A stretch of 33,674 nucleotides of DNA from Clostridia bacterium (GCA_017623895.1 JAGAOB010000099.1:1-33674), one strand, 5' to 3'. Shown: positions 7,017-19,287, counted from the stretch's first letter. Notes: generated by a model not told the origin, from the letters alone. A program made the numbers and translations.

Positions 7017-8516
7017 ATGGCGTACTACTACGAAGAATGCTCCCATACGTTCAGTGAGTATCTTTTGGTTCCCGGCTACTCGGGTGCCGAGCATATTCCT
7101 GCCAACGTATCCCTGAAAACTCCCTTGGTAAAATTCCGCAAGGGGGAGACTCCCGCGATCACGATGAACATTCCGTTGGTTTCCGCGATTATGCAGTCGG
7201 TTTCCGATGATAAAATGTCCATAGCTCTTGCAAAGGAGGGTGGGGTCTCCTTTATTTACGGCTCCCAATCCATTGAGGACGAGGCGGCGATGGTCCGTCG
7301 CGTGAAGGGATACAAAGCGGGCTTCGTTTCTTCCGATTCCAACATTCGTCCCGATCAGACTCTGGCAGACGTTCTTGCCTTGAAGGAGCGTCAAGGACAT
7401 TCTACCGTTGCCGTCACCGAGGACGGGACGTCCAACGGAAAGCTTTTGGGAATCGTTACGGGGCGGGATTATCGGGTCAGCCGTATGTCTCCCGAGGAAA
7501 AGGTGGAAACCTTTATGACTCCTCTGGAAAAGCTGATCACCGCTCCCGAGGGAACCACTCTGAAGGAAGCCAACGATATTATCTGGGAGCATAAGCTGAA
7601 TTCTCTGCCCATCGTTTCTGCTGACGGGAAATTGGTTTCCTTCGTTTTCCGCAAGGACTACGAGCAGCACAAGGAAAATCCGATGGAGCTTCTGGACGCG
7701 CAAAAGCGTTACGTGGTGGGTGCGGGGATCAACACCCGTGACTATGCAGAACGGGTTCCTGCTCTCGTAGAGGCAGGAGTGGACGTGCTTTGTATCGACT
7801 CCTCCGAGGGCTTTACCGAATGGCAGAGCCGTACCATCGCGTTTATCCGTGAAAAATACGGAGACTCCGTCAAGGTGGGGGCTGGAAACGTGGTCGACCG
7901 CGAAGGCTTCCGCTTCCTTGCCGAGGCAGGGGCAGACTTTATCAAGATCGGGATCGGCGGCGGCTCCATTTGTATCACCCGTGAGACCAAAGGCATCGGA
8001 CGGGGACAAGCCACGGCAGTGATTGAGGTTGCCAAGGCGCGGGACGAATATTTTGAAGAAACGGGAATCTATATTCCCATCTGCTCCGACGGCGGGATCG
8101 TTCACGATTACCATATCACCCTTGCCCTTGCGATGGGTGCGGATTTCTGTATGTTGGGTCGCTACTTCTCCCGCTTCGAGGAATCCCCCACCAACAAGGT
8201 TATGGTCAACGGAAATTATATGAAGGAATATTGGGGCGAGGGATCTGCCCGTGCCCGCAATTGGCAACGGTACGATCTGGGCGGTGCTGCAAAGTTGTCC
8301 TTCGTAGAAGGCGTGGACTGCTACGTTCCCTATGCGGGTCTTCTCCACGATAACGTAGGGATCACCTTAAGCAAGGTCCGTTCTACGATGTGCAACTGCG
8401 GGGCCCTTTCGATCCCCGAGCTGCAGGAAAAGGCAAAGCTGACGCTGGTCAGCTCGGTCTCCATTGTCGAGGGCGGTGCCCACGACGTGGTGGTCAAGGA
8501 CAAGGTTCAGAACTAA
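7017..8516 (+). CDS. guaB: IMP dehydrogenase
   Basis: This 499-residue enzyme oxidises IMP to XMP with NAD+, the committed step of GMP synthesis. An (alpha/beta)8 barrel is interrupted by a pair of CBS domains (about residues 105-225). The catalytic loop [17 protein letters not shown] holds Cys319, and the mobile flap has the Arg418-Tyr419 pair in NWQRYDLGG followed by EGVD. GAGN and SDGGI phosphate-binding turns are present. All residues needed for catalysis are visible. The loop text (GGG for [12 protein letters not shown]) differs a little from the B. subtilis type, which suggests a distinct IMPDH subgroup; GMP reductase is unlikely given the flap Arg-Tyr and CBS pair. AAAAGGAG precedes ATG 7017. 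A strong bidirectional terminator follows. Confidence 0.92.
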   Translation: MAYYYEECSHTFSEYLLVPGYSGAEHIPANVSLKTPLVKFRKGETPAITMNIPLVSAIMQSVSDDKMSIALAKEGGVSFIYGSQSIEDEAAMVRRVKGYKAGFVSSDSNIRPDQTLADVLALKERQGHSTVAVTEDGTSNGKLLGIVTGRDYRVSRMSPEEKVETFMTPLEKLITAPEGTTLKEANDIIWEHKLNSLPIVSADGKLVSFVFRKDYEQHKENPMELLDAQKRYVVGAGINTRDYAERVPALVEAGVDVLCIDSSEGFTEWQSRTIAFIREKYGDSVKVGAGNVVDREGFRFLAEAGADFIKIGIGGGSICITRETKGIGRGQATAVIEVAKARDEYFEETGIYIPICSDGGIVHDYHITLALAMGADFCMLGRYFSRFEESPTNKVMVNGNYMKEYWGEGSARARNWQRYDLGGAAKLSFVEGVDCYVPYAGLLHDNVGITLSKVRSTMCNCGALSIPELQEKAKLTLVSSVSIVEGGAHDVVVKDKVQN

Positions 8517-8526
8517 ACAACAATTC

Positions 8527-8565
8527 AAAGAGAGTCGGCTTCTGTGAAGCCGACTCTCTTTTTTT
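8527..8565. terminator. Bidirectional terminator guaB / lacZ
   Basis: A 16-bp perfect stem (AAAGAGAGTCGGCTTC, 8527-8542, with its complement at 8546-8561), loop TGT, and a T-run on + plus matching A bases on the other side. It can end both convergent genes. Confidence 0.92.
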
Positions 8566-8577
8566 ATCGTATTCGGT

Positions 8578-11694
<3,117 letters not shown>

Positions 11695-11710
11695 TTATTG
11701 CTATAGTTTT

Positions 11711-11739
11711 ATTATAACATCGATTGGGAAAGACTGCAA
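11711..11739 (-). promoter_or_regulatory. Sigma-A promoter of lacZ
   Basis: On the minus strand, TTGCAG (11739-11734), a 17-bp spacer and TATAAT (11716-11711). It gives a leader of about 28 bases that includes AAGGAG. It lies just after the stop of the upstream regulator gene. Confidence 0.85.
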
Positions 11740-11766
11740 GGGATTTTTATGGAATTAAGAAGAATG

Positions 11767-12399
11767 TCACAATTTTTTTTCCGTCAAGCGAAATCGGTTT
11801 TTGTGGTAGTCTAAAATTCCGTCCCGCTTCATACGGGAAAGCTCCCGGGACAGGGCAGAGCGGTCTGCGTTGAGGTACGACGCCATCCCGTTACGGTCAA
11901 AGGGGACCGAGAAGGGCTCGTTGGGGGATTTTTCGCGGTCGGAAAGATAGGCAAGGATCCGCTTTCGCAGGGAAACGATACTGCAATATCGAATTTTTTG
12001 GTGTAATGCCCAGTATTCTTTTCCGATAATATTCAAAAGGTTTTGGATCAATCGTGAGTCGGCACGGGAAAGATCTACGGGACCCAACCATAAAACGCGG
12101 CAGTCGGTGACGGCGGTCAGAGTTACGGGGGCGGGACGGTCGGAAAAGATCAGAATTTCCCCAAACATCATTCCTGCCGATAGGGTGGTGATCACCGAAA
12201 GTCCGCCGTCCTCGTCGATCTGTTGTCCTTGCAGGTGCCCCGAAAGTAAAATCCCGCACCGTTCGGTGCGTTCTCCCTCCCGAATCAGCACGCTCCCCTT
12301 TGGAACGGAGGTCTTTTGCCCCCGAAGGACGGTCATCTGCTCTTCGATGGCGGCAGGGCTCATTCCCGCAAACAAAGCCAGGTTGGTTAACTCGGTCAT
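11767..12399 (-). CDS. Crp/Fnr family transcriptional regulator
   Basis: 210 residues: an N-terminal cyclic-nucleotide-binding-like beta-roll (about 10-125, with LIREGERTERCGILLSGHL and GMMFGEILIFSDRPAP), a dimer helix, and a C-terminal winged helix (about 145-205) with RNGMASYLNADRSALSRELSRMK as the recognition region. It lacks the N-terminal four-cysteine cluster of FNR, so an oxygen-sensing Fe-S site is unlikely. The ligand is unknown; cAMP-type contacts are not obvious. It is divergent from an ABC importer, and the 113-bp gap between them carries a Crp/Fnr-sized palindrome placed to activate the importer and to overlap this gene's own start region. Start ATG 12399 has a weak ribosome site (AAGAGGAAA). 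Confidence 0.88.
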   Translation of the reverse strand: MTELTNLALFAGMSPAAIEEQMTVLRGQKTSVPKGSVLIREGERTERCGILLSGHLQGQQIDEDGGLSVITTLSAGMMFGEILIFSDRPAPVTLTAVTDCRVLWLGPVDLSRADSRLIQNLLNIIGKEYWALHQKIRYCSIVSLRKRILAYLSDREKSPNEPFSVPFDRNGMASYLNADRSALSRELSRMKRDGILDYHKNRFRLTEKKL

Positions 12400-12426
12400 T
12401 GTTTTTTTCCTCTTTTTTATAATTCT

Positions 12427-12468
12427 GTTGCCATAGCAACCGATTTTGAGGTTATTATATCGTATAAT
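12427..12468 (+). promoter_or_regulatory. Crp/Fnr-type operator and class II promoter of the ABC operon
   Basis: GTTGC-CATA-GCAAC (12427-12440) is a perfect 5-4-5 palindrome, the geometry of FNR/CRP sites. The downstream TATAAT (12463-12468) has no good -35 box. With the start at 12475 the palindrome centre is at -41.5, exactly the class II activator position. In the other direction a weak TTTATT-N17-TATAAT (12482-12454) would place the same site just downstream of the regulator's start, allowing autorepression. Confidence 0.65.
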
Positions 12469-12512
12469 TGTGGTAGAATAAAGTCATAACTTTGAAATAA
12501 GGAGAAACTATT

Positions 12513-13529
12513 ATGAGATTCAAAGCATTTTTGGCACTGATTTTGGCCTTGATTCTGTCGGCATCCTTGGTTGCCTGCGCTCCCGCGGCGCCCTCTACCG
12601 ACGGAACCGATACCTCCGGTGCTTCTTCTGACGGTGGACAGACCTTTCAGGGGGCAGACGTACGGGTCGCGGCCCTCAGCGGCTCTACGGGCCTTGGGAT
12701 GGCGAAGCTGATGAACGACGCTCAGGAAAAGACCACCGTCAACCGCTATACCTTTGAGGTCTTTGACGCTCCCGAGGTCCTGCTTCCCGAAATCACCTCC
12801 AACAAATTTGATATCGCGGCCCTGCCCACCAACGTTGCCGCAAAGCTGTACAACGTGCATAACGGCGAGTATCAGATGCTGGCAGTAAATACGCTGGGAG
12901 TTCTGTATCTTTTGGAGGTCGGCACCCAGACCGTGAAGTCGGTTGCGGACCTGAGTGGGAAGACTGTCTACACCACGGGGCAGGGCTCTACCCCCGAATA
13001 CGCCTTGAAATATATTCTTGAGAAGAACGGCGTTACCGATTGCGAGATCGTCTTTGAAACCAACGCGGATCTTGTGGCCGCCCACGGGGACGAGGGTGCA
13101 CTTCTTATGCTCCCTGAGCCGAAGGTCACTGCCGTGAAGGGAAAGCTGGGCAACGTGACCGTTGCGTTGGATATGACGGCGGAGTGGAACAAGGTCTGCG
13201 ATACGCCGATGGTACAGGGCTGTGTGATCGTCAATAAGAAATTTGCCCAAGCCAATCCCCAAGCCGTGCAGCAGTTTTTGACCGAATACGAGGCTTCCAT
13301 CAATTACGTGAAGCAGAACGTTGCCGACGCTTCGGAATTGGTTGCGAAGTTCAAGATCATTCCCCAGGCTGCTCTTGCGGCAAAGGCGATTCCCAATTCG
13401 AACCTGACCTTTTTGGCCGGGGCGGAAATGAAGGCCGCCTTGGTGCCCTTCTATCAGGTCTTGCATCAGGCAAATCCCTCCTCCGTGGGCGGGAAATTGC
13501 CCGAAACCGATTTCTATTATGGAACGTAA
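12513..13529 (+). CDS. ABC transporter substrate-binding lipoprotein (NitT/TauT type)
   Basis: A 338-residue lipoprotein. The signal peptide ends in the lipobox LVAC with lipidated Cys22, followed by a Ser/Thr/Gly-rich spacer and a type II periplasmic-binding fold of the NMT1/SsuA/TauA/ThiY group. Typical text includes FDIAALPTNVAAKLY, LSGKTVYTTGQGSTPEYALKYIL and ALLMLPEPKVT. It captures a small solute outside the membrane for the permease and ATPase encoded next. The substrate cannot be told from the sequence; sulfonates, pyrimidine precursors of thiamine and nitrate-like anions are all handled by this group. ATG 12513 is preceded by AAGGAG. Its 3' end overlaps the permease gene by 11 bp. 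Confidence 0.88.
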   Translation: MRFKAFLALILALILSASLVACAPAAPSTDGTDTSGASSDGGQTFQGADVRVAALSGSTGLGMAKLMNDAQEKTTVNRYTFEVFDAPEVLLPEITSNKFDIAALPTNVAAKLYNVHNGEYQMLAVNTLGVLYLLEVGTQTVKSVADLSGKTVYTTGQGSTPEYALKYILEKNGVTDCEIVFETNADLVAAHGDEGALLMLPEPKVTAVKGKLGNVTVALDMTAEWNKVCDTPMVQGCVIVNKKFAQANPQAVQQFLTEYEASINYVKQNVADASELVAKFKIIPQAALAAKAIPNSNLTFLAGAEMKAALVPFYQVLHQANPSSVGGKLPETDFYYGT

Positions 13530-14277
13530 TTTGAAGCCGATCGGAAAAAAAATTGCACTGGGGCTCATTGCCGCCGCCTTTTGGGTGGCGGTATGGGCTC
13601 TTTTGTCGTTGTGGATCGATCGCGCCCTGTTTTTGCCGTCGCCGTGGGCCGTGGGAAAAACCTTGATGGAGCTGCTTCCCACCGCCGCCTTCTGGAAAAC
13701 GGTGGGGGCATCCCTGCTTCGGGTGTTGATCGGTTACGTCGCGGGGGTTCTTTTGGGCACCGTGGGAGGAATTCTGACGGCAAAGATCTCCTTGCTTGAC
13801 ACGTTGTTCTCCCCGTTACTTACCGTAATTCGGGCAACGCCCGTGGCGTCCTTCATTATGCTGACGCTGGTTTTTCTCGGACGGGACACCGTGCCATCCT
13901 TTATCGTGTTCCTTATGGTCTTGCCCATCGTTTGGGGAAACGTGACCGAGGGGATCAAAACCGTGGATCCGGGGCTGCGGGAGGTCTGTGACGTTTACGG
14001 ACTGTCCTTTCCCCGACGGATGAAGATTTTGTATCTTCCCCATTGTGGACCCTATTTTTCCTCGGGAGTTCCGACGTCTCTGGGACTTGCCTGGAAGGCG
14101 GGGATCGCCGCGGAGGTGCTTTGTACGCCCAAGGGCTCCATCGGAAAAATGGTCTACGACGCCAAGGTTTATCTGGAGTCCGCAGAGGTGTTTGCTTGGA
14201 CGCTGGTGGTCATCCTTCTCAGCCTTGCGCTGGAGACGCTGCTGAAATACGTATTGAACAGGGGGAAACGGAAATGA
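13519..14277 (+). CDS. ABC transporter permease (SsuC/TauC/ThiX type)
   Basis: 252 residues with about six membrane helices and a binding-protein-dependent permease domain. The cytoplasmic EAA loop reads EVCDVYGLSFPRRMKILYLP, which couples to the ATPase. ATG 13519 lies inside the 3' end of the binding-protein gene, and the stop forms an ATGA overlap with the ATPase gene, so the three are translationally coupled. The neighbouring NMT1-type binding protein places it in the NitT/TauT family. Confidence 0.9.
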   Translation: MERNLKPIGKKIALGLIAAAFWVAVWALLSLWIDRALFLPSPWAVGKTLMELLPTAAFWKTVGASLLRVLIGYVAGVLLGTVGGILTAKISLLDTLFSPLLTVIRATPVASFIMLTLVFLGRDTVPSFIVFLMVLPIVWGNVTEGIKTVDPGLREVCDVYGLSFPRRMKILYLPHCGPYFSSGVPTSLGLAWKAGIAAEVLCTPKGSIGKMVYDAKVYLESAEVFAWTLVVILLSLALETLLKYVLNRGKRK

Positions 14278-14846
14278 TTTCGGTGAAAAACCTTTCCAAA
14301 GCCTTTGGAGATACCGTGCTGTTTCGGGATCTTTCATTTACCGTTTCTTTCGGGGAGAGGATTCTGATTTCCGCCCCTTCGGGGACGGGGAAGACCACGC
14401 TTCTTCGGATCTTGTGCGGGCTGGAGTCGGCAGATTCGGGGACGGTTTCGGGCCTCCATCCTCAAGAGATTTCATACCTCTTTCAGGAGCCTCGGTTGTT
14501 TCCTCAGCTGACGGTATTGGAAAACGTGACCTGTATTCATCCCGATGAGCAGGAAGCACGGGAGTCCGCCGTGAAATGGTTGGAGTCCTTGGGGCTTGGC
14601 GATGCCTTGGACAAATACCCAGACCAGCTTTCGGGAGGAATGAAACAACGGGTCGCTTTGGCGCGGACCTTGTCTTCTCCCCGCCCGATCCTGTTTTTGG
14701 ACGAGCCCTTTACCGCCTTGGACGCGGAACTGAAGGAGTCGGTTCTGCAGTTGGTTTTGGAGGCCTGCAAGGGAAAAACCCTTCTGTTGGTCTCTCACGA
14801 TCCCCACGATGGGGCGGCGTTGACCCAACGGACGATATTTTTGTGA
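14274..14846 (+). CDS. ABC transporter ATP-binding protein (NitT/TauT type)
   Basis: A 190-residue nucleotide-binding subunit. Walker A APSGTGKTT (34-42; Ala replaces the usual first Gly), Q-loop Gln71, signature LSGGMKQR (119-126), Walker B ILFLDEP with Glu144, and the switch His175 in SHD. It is short for the family (about 240 residues): the core is complete but the C-terminal extension is missing. ATG 14274 overlaps the permease stop (ATGA); an upstream in-frame start would lie deep in the permease gene and is rejected. It powers import of the solute bound by the upstream lipoprotein. Confidence 0.88.
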   Translation: MISVKNLSKAFGDTVLFRDLSFTVSFGERILISAPSGTGKTTLLRILCGLESADSGTVSGLHPQEISYLFQEPRLFPQLTVLENVTCIHPDEQEARESAVKWLESLGLGDALDKYPDQLSGGMKQRVALARTLSSPRPILFLDEPFTALDAELKESVLQLVLEACKGKTLLLVSHDPHDGAALTQRTIFL

Positions 14847-14854
14847 TCCACATT

Positions 14855-14884
14855 TCCCTCCCTTGTGGGAGGGACTTTGTTTTA
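14855..14884 (+). terminator. Terminator of the ABC operon
   Basis: TCCCTCCC / GGGAGGGA (14855-14862, 14867-14874) with loop TTGT, then CTTTGTTTT. The T-run is interrupted, so strength is uncertain. Confidence 0.75.
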
Positions 14885-14967
14885 TGCAAAAAATTGAATA
14901 TTTTAGACGAAATAGCGAATATTTACTCTGCTTTATGCAAATTTAATTTTTTAATGGTAACAACTAT

Positions 14968-15042
14968 GAATTTTATGTGAAATTCCCGGGAATATGCTTG
15001 CAAAATATTCAAAGTTGTGGTATAATTATTCATATTTTTGAA
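14968..15042 (+). promoter_or_regulatory. argC promoter with candidate ArgR operators
   Basis: TTGCAA (14998-15003), a 17-bp spacer and TATAAT (15021-15026) form the promoter. Around it lie AT-rich palindromes of ARG-box size: GAATTT-N6-AAATTC (14968-14985) upstream, and TTCA-N6-TGAA (15029-15042) over the start site. Further TGAAT/ATTCA half-sites occur from 14890. In Bacilli and E. coli, arginine-bound ArgR binds about 18-bp palindromes built on TGAAT/ATTCA. The promoter is clear; ArgR binding is inference. The rest of 14885-15069 shows no gene. Confidence 0.6.
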
Positions 15043-15069
15043 ATTCAACCGAAAGGCGGAACCAAGCTT

Positions 15070-15999
15070 ATGAAACGGGTATTTATCGACGGCAGTGCAG
15101 GCACTACGGGGCTTCGCATTCGGGAGCGTCTTGCGGCGAGAAGCGATATCGACCTCATCACCCTCCCCGAGGAGGTCCGCAAGGATCCTGCCGCCCGAAA
15201 GGAGGCGTTGAACTCCTGTGATGCGGCGTTCCTTTGTCTGCCCGACGCGGCGGCGATCGAGGCAGTCTCTATGGTGGAAAATCCCAACGTCATCCTGTTG
15301 GACACCTCCACCGCCCACCGTACCGATCCTCGCTTTGCCTACGGGTTTCCCGAGCTTTCTTCCGCTCATCGGGAGCGCGTCGCCACCTCCAATCGTATCG
15401 CCGTTCCCGGGTGTCACGCCAGCGGGTTTATCGCATTGATCTATCCCTTGATCGAGGCGGGCGTTCTTTCGGAGGAGGAAAAGCTTGCGTTTTTCTCTTT
15501 GACGGGATACAGCGGCGGCGGAAAGAAAATGATCGCCGAATATGAGTCGACGCCTCGGGATTCGTTGCTCTCCGCTCCGCGGCAGTACGCCTTGGGACAG
15601 ACTCATAAGCACCTCAAGGAGATGGCGGCGGTTACGGGGTTGAAGAATTTTCCCCTCTTTTCTCCCATCGTTGCGGACTTTTACAGCGGGATGGAGGTAA
15701 CCGTTCCCCTGTTTTCCTCCCAGGTGACCGCGACCCCCGACGAGATCCGCGGGATCTATCGGGAAAAGTATCGCACTGCGATGGTTCGGTTTTCCGAGCA
15801 ACCCGCAGAGGACGGATTTTTGTCCGCCGCAAAGCTTTCGGGCTTGGATTGTATGGAAATTTCCGTGGACGGAAACGCCGATCGAATCCTGCTCACCGCC
15901 CGATACGATAATCTGGGAAAGGGCGCCAGCGGGGCGGCCATCGAATGTATGAACCTGCGGTTCGGGCTTTCCGACACCGAGGGATTGAAGATAGAATAA
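15070..15999 (+). CDS. argC: N-acetyl-gamma-glutamyl-phosphate reductase (short type)
   Basis: This 309-residue enzyme makes the third step of arginine synthesis, reducing N-acetylglutamyl phosphate with NADPH to the semialdehyde. The Rossmann start VFIDGSAGTTGLRIRERL and the catalytic Cys115 in VPGCHASGF are present. Length and the lack of the long N-terminal insertion place it in the type 2 AGPR group rather than the 340-residue type. ATG 15070 is chosen because it follows AAAGGCGGA and the promoter; an in-frame ATG further upstream would precede the promoter. First gene of the arg operon. Confidence 0.92.
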   Translation: MKRVFIDGSAGTTGLRIRERLAARSDIDLITLPEEVRKDPAARKEALNSCDAAFLCLPDAAAIEAVSMVENPNVILLDTSTAHRTDPRFAYGFPELSSAHRERVATSNRIAVPGCHASGFIALIYPLIEAGVLSEEEKLAFFSLTGYSGGGKKMIAEYESTPRDSLLSAPRQYALGQTHKHLKEMAAVTGLKNFPLFSPIVADFYSGMEVTVPLFSSQVTATPDEIRGIYREKYRTAMVRFSEQPAEDGFLSAAKLSGLDCMEISVDGNADRILLTARYDNLGKGASGAAIECMNLRFGLSDTEGLKIE

Positions 16000-16012
16000 G
16001 GAGCTTACCTAT

Positions 16013-17224
16013 ATGGAACAAATCAATGGCGGCGTTTGTGCCGCAAGAGGTTTTCGGGCAAACGGAGTACATTGCGGCATCCGCAAAAACAAGACTAAGC
16101 GGGATCTTGCCCTGATCGTCAGTGACGTTGCCGCCTCTGCCGCCGCCGTATATACAAAAAATCTGGTCATCGGGGCCGCGAACACCGTTACGCGGGCTCA
16201 TCTGAAGAACGGGGTCGCAAAGGCTGTGATCTGCAACAGCGGAAACGCCAATACCTGCAACGCCGACGGCATTGAGGTTGCGGAAGCGACCTGCCACGCC
16301 GTGGCGCAGGTCTTGAATATTTCCTCCGACGACGTGGTTGTCGCATCCACGGGCGTGATCGGTCAGCGTCTTGACCCCACCCCCATCATCAACGCTCTGC
16401 CCGATCTGGCGGCAGGCTTGGGAGATAAGGGAGATCTGGCGGCGGAAGCGATTATGACCACCGACACCCAGCCCAAGCAGATTGCCTATTCTTTTACCGT
16501 CGGCGGCAAGGAGTGCCGCATTGGAGGAATTGCCAAGGGGTCGGGAATGATTCACCCCAACCTTGCCACGATGCTGGTCTTTATCACCACCGACTGTGCC
16601 ATCTCCTCGGAAATGCTGCAAAAGGCTCTTTCCAAGGATGTGGAGGATTCCTTTAATATGGTCAGCGTGGACGGAGACACGTCCACCAACGATATGGTGA
16701 CGGTTCTCGCCAACGGCTTGGCGGGGAACGAGGAAATCACCGCGTGCGGAGCCGATTTCGACGCTTTTTGTGAGGCGCTCAACGCCGTTACCGTCTGGCT
16801 TTGCCGTCGCATCGCGGGAGACGGAGAGGGAGCAACCAAGCTTCTGGAATGTATCGTTACGGGAGCCAAGGACGTACCCACCGCCCGTACCGTGGCCAAA
16901 AGCGTGATCTGCTCCTCCTTGACCAAGGCGGCAATGTTCGGCGCCGACGCAAACTGGGGCAGAGTCCTCTGCGCCATCGGATACAGCGGGGCGGAGGTAG
17001 ACGTGACCAAGGTCGACGTGGCGTTCCGCTCTCCCAAGGGAACCGTTGCGGTCTGCAAAAACGGGGCAGGAATCGACTTTTCCGAAGAAATTGCCAAGCA
17101 GATCCTTCTGGAGGAAGAAATTGAAATTCTCATTTCTCTCGGAGACGGGGACGGAAACGCTACCGCTTGGGGATGCGATCTGACCTATGAATACGTAAAG
17201 ATCAACGGCGATTACAGAACGTAA
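16013..17224 (+). CDS. argJ: Bifunctional glutamate N-acetyltransferase / amino-acid acetyltransferase
   Basis: This 403-residue ornithine acetyltransferase transfers acetyl from N-acetylornithine to glutamate (step 5 and, if bifunctional, step 1). The self-cleavage site lies in KGSGMIHPNLATML, with Thr186 becoming the nucleophile of the beta chain. The oxyanion-hole residues STG (112-114) and the C-terminal DxNWGRVLCAIGYSG and GDYRT text are conserved. Its presence explains why no separate argA/argE is needed. Fourteen bases separate it from argC, with AAGGAG in the gap. Confidence 0.94.
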   Translation: MEQINGGVCAARGFRANGVHCGIRKNKTKRDLALIVSDVAASAAAVYTKNLVIGAANTVTRAHLKNGVAKAVICNSGNANTCNADGIEVAEATCHAVAQVLNISSDDVVVASTGVIGQRLDPTPIINALPDLAAGLGDKGDLAAEAIMTTDTQPKQIAYSFTVGGKECRIGGIAKGSGMIHPNLATMLVFITTDCAISSEMLQKALSKDVEDSFNMVSVDGDTSTNDMVTVLANGLAGNEEITACGADFDAFCEALNAVTVWLCRRIAGDGEGATKLLECIVTGAKDVPTARTVAKSVICSSLTKAAMFGADANWGRVLCAIGYSGAEVDVTKVDVAFRSPKGTVAVCKNGAGIDFSEEIAKQILLEEEIEILISLGDGDGNATAWGCDLTYEYVKINGDYRT

Positions 17225-17236
17225 GGAGTAATAACG

Positions 17237-18112
17237 ATGTCTCTTGAAATAACCAACGCCCAACGGGCGGAGATTTTGACCCAAGCCCTGCCGTACATTC
17301 AAAAATACAATGGTAAGGTCGTGGTGGTCAAATACGGCGGAAACGCGATGATCAACGAGGAGCTGAAGCAGCAGGTGATGGAGGACATCGTTCTTCTGCA
17401 CCTGGTGGGCGTGAAGGTCATTCTGGTCCACGGCGGAGGTCCCGAGATTTCCGAGATGCTGAAAAAGGTCGGCAAGGAATCGGTCTTCGTGGACGGGCTT
17501 CGGGTCACGGACAAAGAAACCGCAGAGTTGGTTCAGATGGTTCTTGCGGGCAAGATCAATAAGAGCCTGGTCAATCTTTTGCAGATCAAGGGCGGAAAGG
17601 CGATGGGGCTTTCGGGAATGGACGGCCACCTGATCGAGGCCAAGACCAAGGACGAGCGCCTCGGCTACGTGGGTGAGATCGTCAAGATCAACGTGGAGCC
17701 CTTGACGGATCTGCTGGAAAAGGATTATATCCCCGTGGTCTCGACCGTGGGATGCGATATGCAGGGCAATGTCTATAACATCAACGCCGACACCGCCGCC
17801 GCGTATATCGCAGGTGCAATGGGTGCGTACCGTCTGATTTCGATGACCGATATTAACGGAATTCTTCGGGACAAGGACGATCCGAAATCCCTTATTCGCT
17901 CCATCGATCTCAAGGAGGCAAAGCAGCTCTTTGCCGAGGGTATTATTTCGGGCGGAATGATCCCCAAGGTGGAATGTTGCATCGACGCCATCCATCGGGG
18001 CGTGGAAAAGGTCTTTATTATGGACGGACGAGTCCCCCATTCTCTGCTCATTGAAACCCTGACCGACGAAGGGGCGGGGACTATGGTGATGAAGGAGCGG
18101 AAAGCGAAATGA
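17237..18112 (+). CDS. argB: N-acetylglutamate kinase
   Basis: 291 residues, amino-acid kinase fold. It phosphorylates N-acetylglutamate with ATP. KYGGNAM near residue 35 holds the catalytic Lys, GVKVILVHGGGPEIS forms the Gly-rich phosphate loop, and VYNINADTAAAYIAGAMGA is the ATP/substrate region. The N-terminal helix (AEILTQALPYIQKY) is of the kind that gives hexameric, arginine-inhibited enzymes in the family; feedback inhibition is likely but not proven. AAGGAG precedes ATG 17237. Its stop overlaps the argD start (ATGA). Confidence 0.94.
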   Translation: MSLEITNAQRAEILTQALPYIQKYNGKVVVVKYGGNAMINEELKQQVMEDIVLLHLVGVKVILVHGGGPEISEMLKKVGKESVFVDGLRVTDKETAELVQMVLAGKINKSLVNLLQIKGGKAMGLSGMDGHLIEAKTKDERLGYVGEIVKINVEPLTDLLEKDYIPVVSTVGCDMQGNVYNINADTAAAYIAGAMGAYRLISMTDINGILRDKDDPKSLIRSIDLKEAKQLFAEGIISGGMIPKVECCIDAIHRGVEKVFIMDGRVPHSLLIETLTDEGAGTMVMKERKAK

Positions 18113-19287
18113 ATACCTTTGAAAAAGACGGGCAATACGTCGCCCATACCTACGCACGCTTCCCCCTGCAGATCGTTTCGGGAAAAGGAAGCGTTCTTGT
18201 CGATTCCCAGGGAAAGGAATATATTGATTTAGGCACGGGAATCGCCGTGAATACCTTCGGTACCGCCGACGGGGAATGGATCGAAGCCGTTACCGATCAG
18301 TTAAAGAAATTTTCTCATACGTCAAATCTGTTTTATTCCTCTCCCTGTGCCGATCTGGCGGAAAAATTATGCCAACGGACGGGGATGAAACGGGTCTTTT
18401 TCTCCAATTCGGGGGCGGAAGCCAACGAGTGCGCCATTAAGGCCGCCCGCGGATTCGCCGCACAGAAATGGGGCAAGGACCGTCACGTGATCGTTACCCT
18501 CAACAACTCCTTCCACGGGCGTACGATCACCACCCTTGCGGCTACGGGACAAGAGGTCTTCCATAAGGATTTCACCCCCCTTACCCCCGGCTTTATCAGC
18601 GTCCCCGCCAACGATATCGAGGCGGTGCGTCAAGCCGTAAAGGAATATGACGCTATTGCCGTAATGTTTGAAACGGTGCAGGGCGAGGGCGGCGTTCTTC
18701 CCCTGGAGGAATCCTTCGTACAGGGCCTTGCGCAGCTGCGGGAGGAGACGGAAGTCCTTCTGATTGCCGACGAGGTTCAGACGGGGAACGGCAGAACGGG
18801 TAGACTGTACGGATATATGAATTACGAAATTCTTCCCGACATCGTGACCACCGCCAAGGGCCTGGGAGGAGGACTTCCCATCGGAGCCACCCTGTTGGGA
18901 GAACGGGTTCAGGACGTTTATCAACCGGGAAGCCACGGGTCGACCTTCGGAGGAAACCCCGTTGCTTGCGCGGGCGCCTTGAACATTCTCAACCGCATTA
19001 ACGACGCCCTGCTTGCCGACGTTCGCAAAAAATCCGAATTTATTTTCGATACCCTTTCCCAAGCCGAGGGCGTTATTTCCGTTTCGGGAATGGGACTGAT
19101 GATCGGCGTGGAAACAGTGGGCGACGCAAAGGAGATTTTGGCAAAATGCCGCGAAAGAGGCGTCATCGCCCTGACCGCGAAAAACAAGGTCCGCTTGTTA
19201 CCGCCCCTTAACATCCCGATGGACCTGCTGGAGCAGGCCCTCGCCGTCCTGAAGGACGCGATTGCACTCTGTGCAATCGCAAAATAA
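18109..19287 (+). CDS. argD: Acetylornithine aminotransferase
   Basis: 392-residue class III PLP aminotransferase, step 4 of the pathway. Lys250 in TTAKGLGGGLPIGA is the Schiff-base lysine, with IADEVQTGNGRTG just upstream and FFSNSGAEANECAIKAAR as the phosphate-binding stretch. Full length. The start overlaps the argB stop. The last codons hold a perfect inverted repeat GCGATTGCAC-TCT-GTGCAATCGC (19259-19281) ending a few bases before the TAA, which may act as an mRNA stem. The 3' end is also repeated downstream. 4-Aminobutyrate or ornithine transaminase roles are less likely given the operon. Confidence 0.93.
   Translation: MNTFEKDGQYVAHTYARFPLQIVSGKGSVLVDSQGKEYIDLGTGIAVNTFGTADGEWIEAVTDQLKKFSHTSNLFYSSPCADLAEKLCQRTGMKRVFFSNSGAEANECAIKAARGFAAQKWGKDRHVIVTLNNSFHGRTITTLAATGQEVFHKDFTPLTPGFISVPANDIEAVRQAVKEYDAIAVMFETVQGEGGVLPLEESFVQGLAQLREETEVLLIADEVQTGNGRTGRLYGYMNYEILPDIVTTAKGLGGGLPIGATLLGERVQDVYQPGSHGSTFGGNPVACAGALNILNRINDALLADVRKKSEFIFDTLSQAEGVISVSGMGLMIGVETVGDAKEILAKCRERGVIALTAKNKVRLLPPLNIPMDLLEQALAVLKDAIALCAIAK

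Noticed and set aside
15893..18157. 754-codon open frame antisense to argJ-argB
   Set aside because: Same explanation: codon-bias shadow of three intact arg genes, with no recognisable protein family.
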